A DNA stretch of 64,000 nt from Saccharum officinarum (lineage: Eukaryota > Streptophyta > Magnoliopsida > Poales > Poaceae). The stretch is taken from NCBI GenBank assembly GCA_020631735.1, contig CM036225.1, forward strand, positions 68,436,662 through 68,500,661, read 5' to 3'. The stretch's first letter is position 1. Every line of letters starts with the position of its first letter. Positions 23,061 through 34,600 of this stretch are shown piece by piece. Below the pieces are notes generated by a model that saw only the letters and a program-made list of their open reading frames with translations, was not told the origin of the DNA and searched no databases. The position numbers were made by a program, and so were the translations under genes.

Positions 23061-23999
23061 AGATAGGAGCTAAAAGACATCAACCTCAGCCTGTCTAAAA
23101 TGATTAGAGTGTAGTTGTGGCCCAATCTGGCTCAACCAGGAGTTTCTGGCTCGCCCTATCCCTTAGGTGCATCTTGTGGACTACAGCCACATGGTTGTGC
23201 TGCTTGGCCGCGCTGGTCATAGTTTCTAATCATGATCCATTGCAAAGCTACACTGATGTGTTATCTCCTCATGATCTTCTCTTGATCTATACATCAATGT
23301 TTGGTAAGATCTATATATCGGACCAAATGCAGTCAGAGTTCCTTCTGAAGTTACAAAAAGGATAACCTTTGAAGAATAGGTCACTGACATAAACATTAAT
23401 AGATTGCAAGAGGTGGTAGACAAAGGACTCTGTCGACTGTCTCTATAAGTAATGCTAACCATCAATCAAGCCGCATATGCCATCACGGTTGGATAAAAGG
23501 ACACATAACACTTAAAGTTAGACCAAGTTATCAGTTGAACAAGAATCAATGGATATGTTATGTTCCTTAATAGGTCACCTTGTGTTCATGATCTTTCTGT
23601 GCAAGATCCTAATCTTTATGTGCATGATGATCATACAGTCAAAATCAATTTTCTCTAGTGTGACCCCTTTTCTGCTGACTTTGATGGTGACTGTCTGTAT
23701 GCATCAACCATGATTATCGTTACAAGAACGAAGGCTTGGAACTTTTAGTGTTGAGAGACAACTGATTAGTTGCCACAGTGGGAAGGTTAACTCTAGCTAG
23801 GTAACGACTCTCTGCGTAGCTACGAAGGCTATATCTCATAGAACCATGTTAAGCAAAGTACTTTAGAGAATTCTATCTTGGATTCCTACCAAAGTAAGTG
23901 TTGTCTTGGATCTTTCCAGAATAATAATGCCTCATGGGAGTCAATAAAGAAATTCTCCAGACCAAAGTTAGCTACAAAAGGACGTGAAAGATCAAAAAT
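23061..23999. other. Unassigned stretch before assembly gap
   Basis: Similarity to the family B LTR ends near 23060. The sequence reads like decayed retroelement DNA with short open frames (e.g. 23117-23365), none of which I recognise. The gap follows at 24000. Confidence 0.35.
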
Positions 24000-24099
24000 N
24001 NNNNNNNNNNNNNNNNNNNNNNNNNNNNNNNNNNNNNNNNNNNNNNNNNNNNNNNNNNNNNNNNNNNNNNNNNNNNNNNNNNNNNNNNNNNNNNNNNNN
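24000..24099. other. Assembly gap (100 N)
   Basis: Exactly 100 N, the conventional size for a gap of unknown length. Confidence 0.98.
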
Positions 24100-24375
24100 A
24101 ATGGCAATCTTGTAAATACTGTGAACTAATTTCGAAATAAATAAAATCATTAAATCTGGGAATTCCCCTGGCGGAGGACTGCGGCCAGAAACTAAAGAAC
24201 GCAGGGATCTTAATGAAAATAGCCAAGCGAAGGGGTACGATGCGACTTCGGCCGTTGGATTTGATTTGGACGGCACGATAGATGAGGGGAAGGAGGGGGG
24301 CGCTGGCGCATCCGGACAGTGCAGCCGCGGCGGCACAGCCATTGTCGGCGGAAGAGCTCGCCGGGCGGGGGAAAC
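24100..24375. other. Unassigned sequence between gap and family B LTR
   Basis: AT-rich, then GC-rich from about 24230. No gene is recognisable, and it is not related to the LINE sequence on the other side of the family B element. Confidence 0.4.
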
Positions 24376-24728
24376 TGTAACAGAACCGACCAAATTATAA
24401 GAGCACAAGTACAAAAACAAGCACCGAAGCGCTCAAATTTTCGAACTTGAGCCCATATAATCCCGGTAGTCAATCGAAACCACGAAGGATTTCAAACCAA
24501 CTCGCTTACAACCAGGATCGCATCATTCAACATACAACATCATACGTTACATTTCACAAGTAGTTCCGAAATAAGTTTACACACACGGAGTCGCAATTAT
24601 TACAAACCAAGTTTATAAAGTAGCGGAAGCATAACACACACCAGTTGTTTAACTACTGCCAGTCTTGATGATCAACAACCCACAAAAGCATGAGGAAAGT
24701 ACATAAAAGATGATCACGCCCAAGTGAT

Positions 24729-26039
24729 CTAGTCTTCTTCACCCGCAGGGTGGAGACAAGTTTTGCAGAAGCCTTGATAGAGCATATCATCTGCAACAGG
24801 AGGGAATAAACCCTGAGTACTGGAATGTACTCAGCTAGACTTACCCGTCGAAAACCAGAAATAAGATGACACCAAGGATTATGCAAGGCTTTCACAAGAG
24901 GCTAGCTGACATCACATTTTTGCATAAAGGCATAAGTAATTGAAACTCTTATAACCTGTACTAGCAGTTATTTTTAGCATTTACCTGTCATCTATCTTAG
25001 CACCTGTACTAAACATGCACTTGATTATAATCAAACAATTATCATCATTATATCCAGAGCAGGTATGAATTGTGGCAACATTGTATCATTCCCTTAACCA
25101 CCAGTTCATTTAATGAGATCTACGTTGCCGCTGCTCAAGTCAAGTGCTCACTAACCGGGAGCGACGGCGATTCGAATCGAATTCCTATCCAGCTGGAGGG
25201 GTATTTCTAACACTCACCGTGCAGACCCCTGCCAGGGTCGCACAGGCCACCGTTTCATATGATTCAGGAATCGCGGGTCCGAATAATGTCGCGACCCCAA
25301 GGGCGACACTCTGCCAGGTGATAGGGACTCTAACCCCCCCTTGGTCTCACGCCAATGTCCCCAAGCACATCCTTTCTCTCCTCCAAGAAGCAACCTACCA
25401 TTCGATTCCCGGCCTGAACCACATTACTCGGCTTCGCGGTCGGAACGGCTTATCCGGCCAACTAAGTGTTAGACTGCGTTCAACATGACTCAAGGACGTA
25501 CAGCGAATCGGTCCTTAAACGACTCAGACGGGCATAGCTCCACACCCAAGACGTGAAGTGTCTTGCGGCTGTACTATCGAACTCCCGCCCGGTCTCAATT
25601 TCATTTTTAAGCATGGTTCCATCCACGATAGCCATAAAGCCACTCGTGACTCCTTCCTACATCTCGCGGATGACCGGAAATCACCCGACTTCTACCGTAC
25701 TAAGCAGGGCTAAGCATTGACACGTGCCTAAACCTAATATAGGATTAAGTACGATATCTGGACAAGGACAGGTATAATGCAACAAGTGTTTTCATATAAC
25801 TCCTACAACTTAATGCAGTAAACAATTAAAAGTACTCAAGATTAATTTATAAATCAGTAGGTTCAGCATGCACCGGGGCTTGCCTTTCAGAAAGGTCGAA
25901 GGCCGGTGGTCAGGACACTCAGGCAGATCTTCGGCAGGAGCTTCGTCGCCGGCTGGTTCCTCTAGCTGCTCCGGCTGGTCCTGGACTTCCTCCGGAATCA
26001 CAGGCTCGAATTCGAGGAGAGTTACCCCCTCCGGTACAC
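24729..26039 (-). CDS. Candidate spliced coding unit inside family B 3' LTR (exons 26039-25884 and 24790-24729)
   Basis: Exon X (156 nt) follows acceptor-like TTCATGCAATAG and encodes VPEGVTLLEFEP, a Glu/Pro-rich middle, then EDLPECPDH and TFLK. It ends GAAAG|GCAAGC, a GC-type donor. The 1093-bp intron ends in a strong acceptor, TTTATTCCCTCCTGTTGCAG. Exon Y continues in phase 1 with DDMLYQGFCKTCLHPAGEED and a TAG at 24731-24729. Exon X is a multiple of three with phase 1 at both ends. The product would be small and acidic with a CxxC pair. The first exon and start codon are unresolved; it may lie in the GC-rich leader 27480-28500. Confidence 0.55.
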
Positions 26040-27477
26040 CTATTGCATGAATGCACAATAAATATCATGGATGCATAAAGGTGCAACATGCTCGGAATGA
26101 AATGCATTTCAGAAATAAAATAATAATCTAATCAAGTTACTTTATTAGTACGTGCAAATCTCTTCTCCGGTGGAGAAGTACTTACCTAATCTACCCAACC
26201 TAAGATATAGTTGTTCCTCTTCGGTTAAGGCCCTAACACCTAACACACAAGAGTAATATTACTTAGGTTACCACAGTAAGTTATTCTGGACAGCAGCTCA
26301 AAGATTCTAACATAACTGGAGAATCCCAACTCCAAAAGATATGATCTAAGACAATCTGGAAAGCTTATGAAATGCACCACAAAATGTTTTCAGACCACAA
26401 CACTAAATTCCAAAGTTTACCTAATCGAAATTCCAAAGTTCCAGAATCTGTTCTCTCTAAACAGAGAGCAGTCAATTCTGGACTGGCACTTTAAACAGCA
26501 ATAACTCCCAAACTACTAAGCCAAATGCTCCCAAATTTTGACACAAGCTCATTTACAAATTTTACTACAACTTTGGTATTTACAAGTTTTCCAGCAACCA
26601 CCTTTATCCAAGGTCAAACCTAGAAATACTATCAGCTGTCCAGAAAACCTAAAATTGCAAAGATTAAATATTTATTGATGTGGCAAACATTCTCTAAGAC
26701 CAAACTAATACTACTACAAGTTCACAAATGTCACAAAAACACCAGAAAGTAAGGTGTGCCCACCTAGAATATTTATTTAAACCCATTTCTTAATTTACTT
26801 AAGTAATTAAGTGGAATTTCAAACATATATGTAAACTGCTCCTAAAATTCTACAAAAATTACAGGAGACTCTCTGACCCAAAAAGAGGCTACTGTAAAAA
26901 TTTGAACTCAATTTATTCACAGGAACTCTCTGAACAAAATTCACAAGCCAAAAAGGCTGATTTTTGTATAAATAACAAAGCATAGTAAAAAGTGTCAAAC
27001 AACAGATTTCTTAATTTTCTTGGACACTCTAGGGTACCAAGACATTCTCCAAAAATTTATATGAACATTGCACATGTAGAAAAATTACTAAAATTCATTT
27101 AAGTATTTCCTAGAATAACAAGATAGCATTATAACTTGAAAAGTACTTAAGCACTACTGCCCAAATTTTTACCAAAGCTAGAGCAAGTATAAATTAGCCT
27201 ACTCACCAAATTTCATAATTTTTGGAACACTGAAACTCAAGATATAATTTAAACAAGTTTGCATGTGATTTAAAACACATTTCAAGGACCTATTTAAATA
27301 TCCCAGAAAACAAACATCACATAGCAAACTCATATTTTTCTAAAATACTACACATCATGTAGATCCTAACAAAATTTATCTCATGATTTTTGAGCAAGTA
27401 AAACCCTAGATCTACATTTTCCAAACTTAACCAAATTTCTGTAGCAATATAAATAAAAATGAAAAAGATCTCATTTA

Positions 27478-28500
27478 TACTGGGCCGGCCCGGGAAAGGA
27501 CGCGGCCCACGGCGCTCGCGCGCGGCCCGACACACGCGCGGCCTGCTTAGCCATCCCGCGCGCGCGCGGGTGCTGACAGCGCGGGCCCGCAGGTCAGAGA
27601 GAGAAGAGCGAAGGGGAAGACGACCGCGACTCCGGCGAGCTCAAGCTCGCCGACGACGGCGCTTCCGGCGACGGGAAGAGCACCAACGGCTTCCCCGTGA
27701 CCCTCCGCATCGACCAGACCCAACTTGGCTGACCCTATCCCAACCTAACTACGACGGCCATGGTGACCGCGGCTCGGAGGCGGCACCCGGTGGCGGTCCG
27801 GCGAGCTCCGGTGGCCAGGGACCTAAGTGAGGTGTACTACGGCTTGCTGAGGACATGGCGGACCCCTCCACGCCAAGGAAGAGGACAGAGGTGGAGTGAG
27901 TGCCGCTGGCCGCGTGAGCACCGCACCGGCGGCCATGGCGCGGCAGCGCACGACCGTGTTCCGGCGTGTACCGTCCACCCTAGCCGGTAACATCATCGCC
28001 TAAGCTTCTCTACCCGATCCGGAACCCAGAACAGGAACTAGCAAGAATGGAGGGCGACAGTAGGGAGCTGGCCACGGTGAGCCGCCGCGCGGACAGTGCG
28101 CCGGCGAGGACTTACGGTGGCGGAAAACGAAATTCGCCCTCACCTCGACACAATCCGGTCAAGCCACGGGTGGAGGAGGTGGAGGGGATTCGGGTGGAGC
28201 GGTGGACGGGATTTGGAGGACGGGGGTGCGACGGTGAGCTTGCACGAGCACAGAGCGGGCTGCGGCGACAATGGCGCCTTCGTTCTCCGCCTCGGTGAAC
28301 CCGGCCAGAGCGAGAGGGAGGAGGAAGTAGAGTGAGCGCGGGTGATGGGGACTGAGGTGTCGACTCCCACTTCACTCACGCGCGCGAGCTCGCGACGTGG
28401 AGGCGATGGCAGGGCGCGAGCGCCACGCGGCCACCGGGCTCTGCCCGAGCGCCACGACGCGAGCCGGCTGCATGGCGTCGCCGTTTACTGAATGGAGGTC
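27478..28500 (-). promoter_or_regulatory. GC-rich leader/promoter block in family B 3' LTR
   Basis: A CpG-rich block of about 1 kb contrasts with the AT-rich flanks. Several reading frames stay open only because of base composition. On the minus strand it contains pyrimidine-rich CTACTTCCTCCTCCCTCTC and a donor-like TCGAG|GTGAGG near 28145. Probably the transcribed leader and first exon(s) of the LTR transcript; no clear TATA box was found. Confidence 0.4.
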
Positions 28501-28524
28501 GTTTTCGTTCGACTGACAGAGCAG

Positions 28525-28880
28525 TTTCGTCGTCGATTAACTCCCAAACCAGTGAGAACCAGGCGTGGTTGATGTTGGCAATGTTGTAGAGCTACATGAG
28601 GGCTACAAGTTTGTCAATTGGAGTTTGGACTGGTTCGGCCTGGATTTGAAACTACAAGGCTCCAAAGTGGTGCCCCTTGAAACTGAAACTTAGTTTCAGT
28701 CACTAAGCCGACTGAAACCCGATTTTCTAGACACCATATCTCCTAAACCATTTAGAACTAGGTGATGGTGATATTGACAATGTTGTAGAGCTATGTGTGG
28801 ACAACAACTTTGTCAATTGGCTCAAGGACTGGTTTGGCCTAGTTTGTGAGTTACAAGTTGCTAAAGTGAGGTACAGTGAA
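28525..28880. repeat. Degenerate ~190-bp tandem duplication in family B LTR
   Basis: Two related blocks. One has CTCCCAAACCAGTGAGAACC and GTTGTAGAGCTACATG (from about 28540). The other has CTCCTAAACCATTTAGAAC and GTTGTAGAGCTATGTG (from about 28738). Each is followed by ACAA/CTTTGTCAATTGG and then GACTGGTT-GGCCT. The same pair occurs in the 5' LTR (about 40137-40480). Confidence 0.7.
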
Positions 28881-29518
28881 ACGGTTTTCAGCTCAACACT
28901 TAGCAAAATTTGCTAAGTCCCAAAACAGCCCCTAATACTGACTTGTGGGCCATTTTTGAGCATGTTCTGATCATTTTCATGAGATGGCCATATTAGAACT
29001 TTTGTTCCTTATGAAATTCTCTACAACTTTGCTTAAGGGTGCTCCTCCATGCAAGATTTCTAAGCTGGACTTTTTAATTGGTCAAACCAGATCACTCTAG
29101 GGTTCCAAACTTGGTCAACAACATTTGGAAGGGCAATTTGGTAATTTTGGTCAACATGAACATTGCTCCACTACTTACCCTAAATGTAATTAAGGTGTTA
29201 TAAGACCTAATTAGCCACTCTACACATTGGTTGCACAAAATTCCTAGTGTCACATACTTTGGCACAAGTAATTCAACACTTTCACCCAAATGTTGCAAAC
29301 TCATGTTGCACATGTTGCATGAGTGTGTTGCACAACACTTGCTAATTATGTTACACTAAAGTGGTTGACATATCTCACAAAGGAAATTGCACATAAGGTA
29401 CTTGTGTGTTGCACACTACTCACTTTTTACTTCACATGAAATATAAACATATTATAAGCTTATGCATGAAATGAATGATGCTTGCTTATGCTCATGCAAA
29501 TGCAATGCAATTAAGGAG

Positions 29519-31480
29519 CTAAACACCTGGGGTGTTACAGCCCTCCCCCTTATAAAAATCTCGTCCCGAGATTTGGAAAGCGTACCATTTTTCATAGAAT
29601 TCCTTATAACCATCCCGCAAATAGTCCTCCCGTTCCCATGTAGCGTCACTTTCACTACCCTGATTACTCCACATTACTTTATACCACTTAACCACTTTGC
29701 TTCTAGTCACTCGTTCCTGAGTATCGATCACTCGGACTGGCTTTTCTTCGTAAGTTAGATCGGATTCCAGCCTGATATCTCCTAAAGGGACTCTTTCCTC
29801 AGGAACTCGAAGACACTTTTTGAGCTGAGATACATGGAAGACGTTGAATATGGCACTCATTTCTGGAGGTAACTGGATTTTATACGCAACAGCTCCACTC
29901 TTGCCTATGATCTGGAAAGGACCCACGTATCTTGGCGCAAGTTTCCGCTTAACACCAAAACGTTGGACACTCTTCATTGGAGAAACTTTCAGATACACGA
30001 AGTCTCCAACTTCAAACTCGAGTGGTTTTCTACGACGATCAGCATAACTTTTCTGTCTAGCTTGGGCTGCAGCCATATGTTTTTGGATGGTACGGACTTG
30101 TTCCTCAGCTTCCTGAACAAAATCAATACCATAATACCTCCTTTCACCAGCTTCTACCCAGTTTAGTGGAGTTCTACACTTACGACCGTACAAAGCTTCG
30201 AATGGAGCCATCTTAATACTCTCTTGATAACTATTATTGTACGAAAACTCGGCTAGAGGTAACCATTTTTCCCAAGAACCCTTGGATGAAATGACACATG
30301 CCCGCAACAGATCTTCCAAGATTTGGTTAACCCGTTCCGTCTGTCCTGACGTCTGGGGGTGATAAGCAGAGCTTCTCACTAACTTGGTTCCCAGAAGGTG
30401 ATGCAAGTGCTCCCAAAAGCGAGCAGTGAACTGGGGACCACGGTCAGATATGATAGTACGAGGTATCCCATGAAGCCGGACTATCTGATTGAAGTACAAC
30501 TCAGCATAGTCAGTGGGACGATAGTCCACTCTAACTGGAATGAAGTGAGCTGATTTGGTCAAACGATCCACAATTACCCAGATGGAGTTATGATTTTTGA
30601 CAGTAGGAGGAAGACCGACAATGAAATCCATACTTATCTCTTCCCATTTCCAACCTGGGATAGAAAGTGGTTGAAGCAACCCAGCTTTCATATGCACAGC
30701 TTTAACTCTACAGCAGGTGTCACACCTAGCCACATATGCAGCTATCTCTTTCCGCATCTTGGTCCACCAATAGTATGGCTTCAAATCATAATACATCTTA
30801 TTGCTACCAGGATGGATGGACAACTTAGAGGAGTGTGCTTCAGACATAATATCATTTCTAAGCTCTCGGTCCTTAGGCACAACTAACCTATCCTTGAACC
30901 ATAGTACACCCTCTTCATCTACCCTGAACTGTGTAGTTTCTTGCTCTTTCATCTTACGCTTGATGTGGAATATACCAGTGTCAGTCTTTTGGAGCTCAAT
31001 AATTCTGCTTTTGAGAGTACAACTGACAGTGATGTTGTACAAGACTGCTGGATGTAGAAGGCGAGATCGATGAAAATCAGTTTCAACTAAGGAATGGCAA
31101 TGAGACTTACGGCTTAAAGCATCCGCAACCACATTTGCCTTGCCAGGATGATAGTGCACTTGAAGGTTATAATCCTTAATCAACTCGAGCCATCTTCGTT
31201 GACGCATATTTAACTCGGGTTGGGTGAAGATGTATTTGAGGCTTTTGTGGTCTGTGTAGATATTGCAAACATTGCCCAACAGATAGTGTCGCCAGGCTTT
31301 CAAAGCATGAACAACTGCGGCGAGTTCTAAGTCATGCGTTGGATAATTCGCCTCATGCTTCCGAAGTTGTCGAGAGGTATATGCAATTACTCGGCCTTCC
31401 TGCATCAACACACCTCCCAAACCTATGCCTGAGGCATCACAATAAACATCAAATGGTTTCTCGATATCCGGTTGTGCCAA
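29519..31480 (-). CDS. pol: Family B RNase H-integrase-chromodomain
   Basis: Open for 653 codons. RNase [56 protein letters not shown]. Integrase: zinc region IHPGSNKMYYDLKPYYWW ... CDTC, core DFIVGLPPTVKNHNSIWV, SDRGPQFTARFW, SSAYHPQTSGQTERVNQILE (D,D,E). GPF/Y-like LAPRYVGPFQIIGKSG. C-terminal chromodomain about residues 580-635 (VVKWYKVMWSN, DATWEREDYLRDGYKEFYEKW). In relatives this module reads methylated H3 and guides integration. The frame runs through the polypurine tract and terminates at TAG 29519-29521, seven codons inside the LTR. Confidence 0.92.
   Translation of the reverse strand: MAQPDIEKPFDVYCDASGIGLGGVLMQEGRVIAYTSRQLRKHEANYPTHDLELAAVVHALKAWRHYLLGNVCNIYTDHKSLKYIFTQPELNMRQRRWLELIKDYNLQVHYHPGKANVVADALSRKSHCHSLVETDFHRSRLLHPAVLYNITVSCTLKSRIIELQKTDTGIFHIKRKMKEQETTQFRVDEEGVLWFKDRLVVPKDRELRNDIMSEAHSSKLSIHPGSNKMYYDLKPYYWWTKMRKEIAAYVARCDTCCRVKAVHMKAGLLQPLSIPGWKWEEISMDFIVGLPPTVKNHNSIWVIVDRLTKSAHFIPVRVDYRPTDYAELYFNQIVRLHGIPRTIISDRGPQFTARFWEHLHHLLGTKLVRSSAYHPQTSGQTERVNQILEDLLRACVISSKGSWEKWLPLAEFSYNNSYQESIKMAPFEALYGRKCRTPLNWVEAGERRYYGIDFVQEAEEQVRTIQKHMAAAQARQKSYADRRRKPLEFEVGDFVYLKVSPMKSVQRFGVKRKLAPRYVGPFQIIGKSGAVAYKIQLPPEMSAIFNVFHVSQLKKCLRVPEERVPLGDIRLESDLTYEEKPVRVIDTQERVTRSKVVKWYKVMWSNQGSESDATWEREDYLRDGYKEFYEKWYAFQISGRDFYKGEGCNTPGV
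29540..29556 (-). other. Polypurine tract, family B
   Basis: The minus strand reads TTTATAAGGGGGAGGGC, then the LTR start TGTAACACCCC. Confidence 0.85.
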
Positions 31481-31494
31481 AACCGGAGCTGAGG

Positions 31495-32256
31495 TTAGGA
31501 GGGTTCGCAGTTGGTGAAAAGCCGCATCACACTCAGGAGTCCAGACAAACCTGGTGTCTTTTGCAGCAACCGAGTCATTGGCTTGGCTATTTTGGAGAAA
31601 TCCGGGATGAAGCGACGATAATAGCCAGCCAAACCAAGAAAACTCCGGACCTCGTGAACCGAGATAGGAGCCTTCCAGTTCAGTACTTCCTGTACCTTGG
31701 CGGGGTCCACCATAATTCCTCCATCGGACAACACATGCCCAAGGAAAGGTACTTCACGAAGCCAGAATTCGCACTTACTGAACTTTGCATAAAGTTGATG
31801 TTCACGCAGTCTTGTGAGGACTATACGCAGATGTTCAGCGTGATCCTCCTCATTCACAGAATATACCAGGATGTCATCAATAAATACCACCACAAACTTG
31901 TCCAATTCAGGCATAAACACCGAATTCATCAAGTACATGAAGTGTGCGGGGGCATTTGTCAAGCCGAAAGACATAACAAGATACTCATAAAGACCGTATC
32001 TGGTAGAAAAGGCTGTCTTTGGAACATCTTCCGGGCGGATTTTAATTTGATGGTAGCCAGATCTTAGATCGATCTTGGAGAAAACTTTAGCTTTAGACAA
32101 CTGATCGAACAAGATGTCGATGCGCGGTAGAGGGTACTTATTTTTGACAGTGACTGCATTGAGAGGTCTATAATCTACGCACATCCGCAACGACTGATCC
32201 TTCTTCTTTACAAAGATAGCAGGACATCCCCACGGCGACGAACTAGGACGAATCAA
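31495..32256 (-). pseudogene. pol: Family B reverse transcriptase (frame-broken segment)
   Basis: RT palm and fingers are complete: [74 protein letters not shown]. The thumb [10 protein letters not shown] and [15 protein letters not shown] follows. It is joined to gag-protease by one frameshift at ~32252 and to the RNase H segment by a second near 31560 (after MTRLLQK), where the reading goes out of frame to a stop at 31495. Both look like single-base losses, so either this copy is defective or the assembly has indel errors. Confidence 0.9.
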
Positions 32257-33938
32257 CCCTTCTTCAAAAGTTCATTCAATTGCACCTTAAGTTCAGCTAG
32301 TTCATTCGGAGGCATCCTATAGGGTCTCCTAGAGATGGGAGCCGTGCCAGGCAACAACTCAATTTTAAACTCCACATCCCGATCCGGAGGGAGCCCCGGC
32401 AAATCATCGGGAAAAACGTCTGGAAACTCATTTACTACTGGAATTTCGGTCAACACCTTTGCTTGCACAGCATGAACTTCCCCAGACAAATCAACTTTTC
32501 TGGGAAGTTGTACCAGAAAACCCTTTTGATCTGTAGGGTCTCTGAGCATAACTACCCGAGTGGATGTATCAATGAGTACCCCATTCTGACTCATCCAATT
32601 CATGCCCAAAATAACATCGATGCCTAAGCCCGGCAAAACCACTAAGGCAAGCGAGTACTTTCGCCCTTCTATCTCAAGCTCAAGATTCCCCACTACTTTA
32701 TTTGTGGAAATATTCCCACTTGCTGCGCTAATACAATAACCCCCACCTTCAACAGTATGCAATTTGTGTGCAAACTCTGATGCAAACTTAGGACTGATAA
32801 AGGAATGCGAAGCACCCGAATCAAAAAGTACCACTGCAGGATGTTGGTCAACTAGGAACTTACCAGCAGTGACAACCTCACCAGATGGGATTTCCTCAAT
32901 ACTGTTATAATGGGCGTGCCCTTGACGGCCACCTTGGTTGACATTCTTCTTGGGGTAAGGGCAGTTTCTGGACCAATGGCCTGGCTTGTTGCAGTTCCAG
33001 CAAGGCATGTTGCTAGGAGGGACACTGGAGCTGCCTTGGCCCGAATTACTCTTTGGCAGAGCCACTGTATATGCCTTACGAAACCCAGTCTTCACTGGCG
33101 CCTTCTTTTGTGGAGGACGGAACTTAGCATTTGTGGCAGGAGGGCGAGGAGGAGCCCTCGGGGCAGCTGGAGCTCGAGACTGTGAAGCACTCGCCTCAAT
33201 GGCCCTTTTGCGGCTCTTAGAGGCAGAATAGATAGCATTGTTGTTCTCTTGAGTCAGAGCATCACTGATAAATTCATTGAAAGTAGTGCACTTGCTAGTG
33301 CCCATAGTCTTCATCAGCTTCGGGCCTAGGCCTCTTTTAAAGCTAGCAATTTTCTTGGAATCGGTATCCACAAACTCTGTGGCATACCTTGCCAGGTTGT
33401 TGAAAGATTGTAGATATTCAGTCAAGCTTTTATTTCCCTGCGACAGCCTCATGAATTCTGTGTGCTTGATAGCCATAAGACCTGGAGGAATATAGTTCCC
33501 ACGGAATGCAGCCTTGAACTGGTCCCAAGCAATCGGGACATTTGCAGGCAGTGTGGAACGATAGTGGCTCCACCAAATACCCGCTGGACCATGCAATTGA
33601 TGAGAAGCATATTCAGTCTTTAGCTCATCAGTCAGGCGAAGCAGACGAAACTTTTGCTCAATAGTATTTAACCACTCATCAGCTTGCAGTGGTTCCTCCG
33701 CCTCCTTAAAGAGCGGGGGCTTAGTATCAAGAAAGTCCTTGAAATCACTGTATTGATTGGGTTCTGGGCCCTGGCGGCCAGGACGAGCTTCCCGGTTGGC
33801 CAGCTGGCGCATAGCATCTGCCAGCATGCGCTGCCCTTCGACCACTGTCTGCATCAGCTCAGCCGGGGTAGGTGGTGGCGGAGGGGGTGGCTGTTCCTCA
33901 TCCTCATTGCCACGACCCCGACGAAGATTGTACGACAT
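32253..33938 (-). CDS. gag: Family B gag-protease and start of RT linker
   Basis: Start at ATG 33938 ([16 protein letters not shown], poly-Pro). Gag core: [47 protein letters not shown]. The nucleocapsid knuckle is [14 protein letters not shown], preceded by a basic Ala/Pro-rich linker. Retropepsin has an intact active site, [14 protein letters not shown], and [13 protein letters not shown]. The linker [20 protein letters not shown] ends at [13 protein letters not shown] at 32253-32255 follows a one-base frameshift relative to the next ORF, whose protein continues exactly at the homologous residue. Gag assembles the particle and protease cleaves Gag-Pol. Confidence 0.92.
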   Translation of the reverse strand: MSYNLRRGRGNEDEEQPPPPPPPTPAELMQTVVEGQRMLADAMRQLANREARPGRQGPEPNQYSDFKDFLDTKPPLFKEAEEPLQADEWLNTIEQKFRLLRLTDELKTEYASHQLHGPAGIWWSHYRSTLPANVPIAWDQFKAAFRGNYIPPGLMAIKHTEFMRLSQGNKSLTEYLQSFNNLARYATEFVDTDSKKIASFKRGLGPKLMKTMGTSKCTTFNEFISDALTQENNNAIYSASKSRKRAIEASASQSRAPAAPRAPPRPPATNAKFRPPQKKAPVKTGFRKAYTVALPKSNSGQGSSSVPPSNMPCWNCNKPGHWSRNCPYPKKNVNQGGRQGHAHYNSIEEIPSGEVVTAGKFLVDQHPAVVLFDSGASHSFISPKFASEFAHKLHTVEGGGYCISAASGNISTNKVVGNLELEIEGRKYSLALVVLPGLGIDVILGMNWMSQNGVLIDTSTRVVMLRDPTDQKGFLVQLPRKVDLSGEVHAVQAKVLTEIPVVNEFPDVFPDDLPGLPPDRDVEFKIELLPGTAPISRRPYRMPPNELAELKVQLNELLKKG

Positions 33939-34600
33939 CTGCAAAATGCATAGCCAATGAGCACTGACGATGTGGGAAATTTGTAGATGAATTATTGTAA
34001 ATATGTCAAACTGACTTCATGAAATAGACTTCTCAAAATACTCATGGCACAATAATTCATCACAACCGCACAATCCATTCAAGCGGATCAAATGGCGCAA
34101 TCATGCGAGAGAATCCAACAAGATGTACTTTGATAAAGGCTCACACACAAGGAGCACAGCAGTTACTGAACCGTTTACGTTAAAATCTACGTGATTTTTG
34201 ATCTTTTGCCCGGTACTTGGATTCAATTTCAAAGTGTTTAGTTGACTGAGAAAGGCTACTTCAAACTGATCACAAAGAGACTTCTCAACGGTAGAGTTCC
34301 ATGGTGGATCATGACTAGCCACCTCGATACCAGCGCGTGCCAAGCAGCACAACCTTATGTCGCGCGCCATAGGAGGCCCTCGGTTTCGTCGCGGCACCGA
34401 AGGGTGCTAATCGTGACACCATCATCGAACGCCACACAACAAGACATCCAATTGCGATCGAAATTAACAGGTTCCACTAAACATCCAGGAAACATAGGGT
34501 TCGACCTTACATCCCAAAAGTCAAGTTATTACAAAGCCTCACTCCACCACAGGGAGGGCACAAAGGACGATCCTAACATCATAGCTACGTGATAACTACT
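33939..34600 (-). other. Spacer between H3-mimic ORF and gag, family B
   Basis: No convincing ORF. It ends GCATTTTGCAG immediately before the gag ATG at 33938, again a good 3' splice-site context. Confidence 0.5.

Larger units (their letters stand above)
24376..29539 (-). repeat. Family B 3' LTR, 5164 bp
   Basis: The plus strand begins TGTAACAGAACC and ends GGGGTGTTACA; TG...CA termini in both orientations. Near-identical to 35973-41137. Confidence 0.95.

Noticed and set aside
24371..24375. GAAAC as a target duplication of the family B element
   Set aside because: The right flank is CGCTG; neither direct nor inverted match.
27459..28375. Long open frames on both strands in the GC-rich LTR block
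   Set aside because: They overlap on both strands, are Arg/Pro/Ser/Gly-rich and vary between LTR copies. Base composition explains them; treated as leader.
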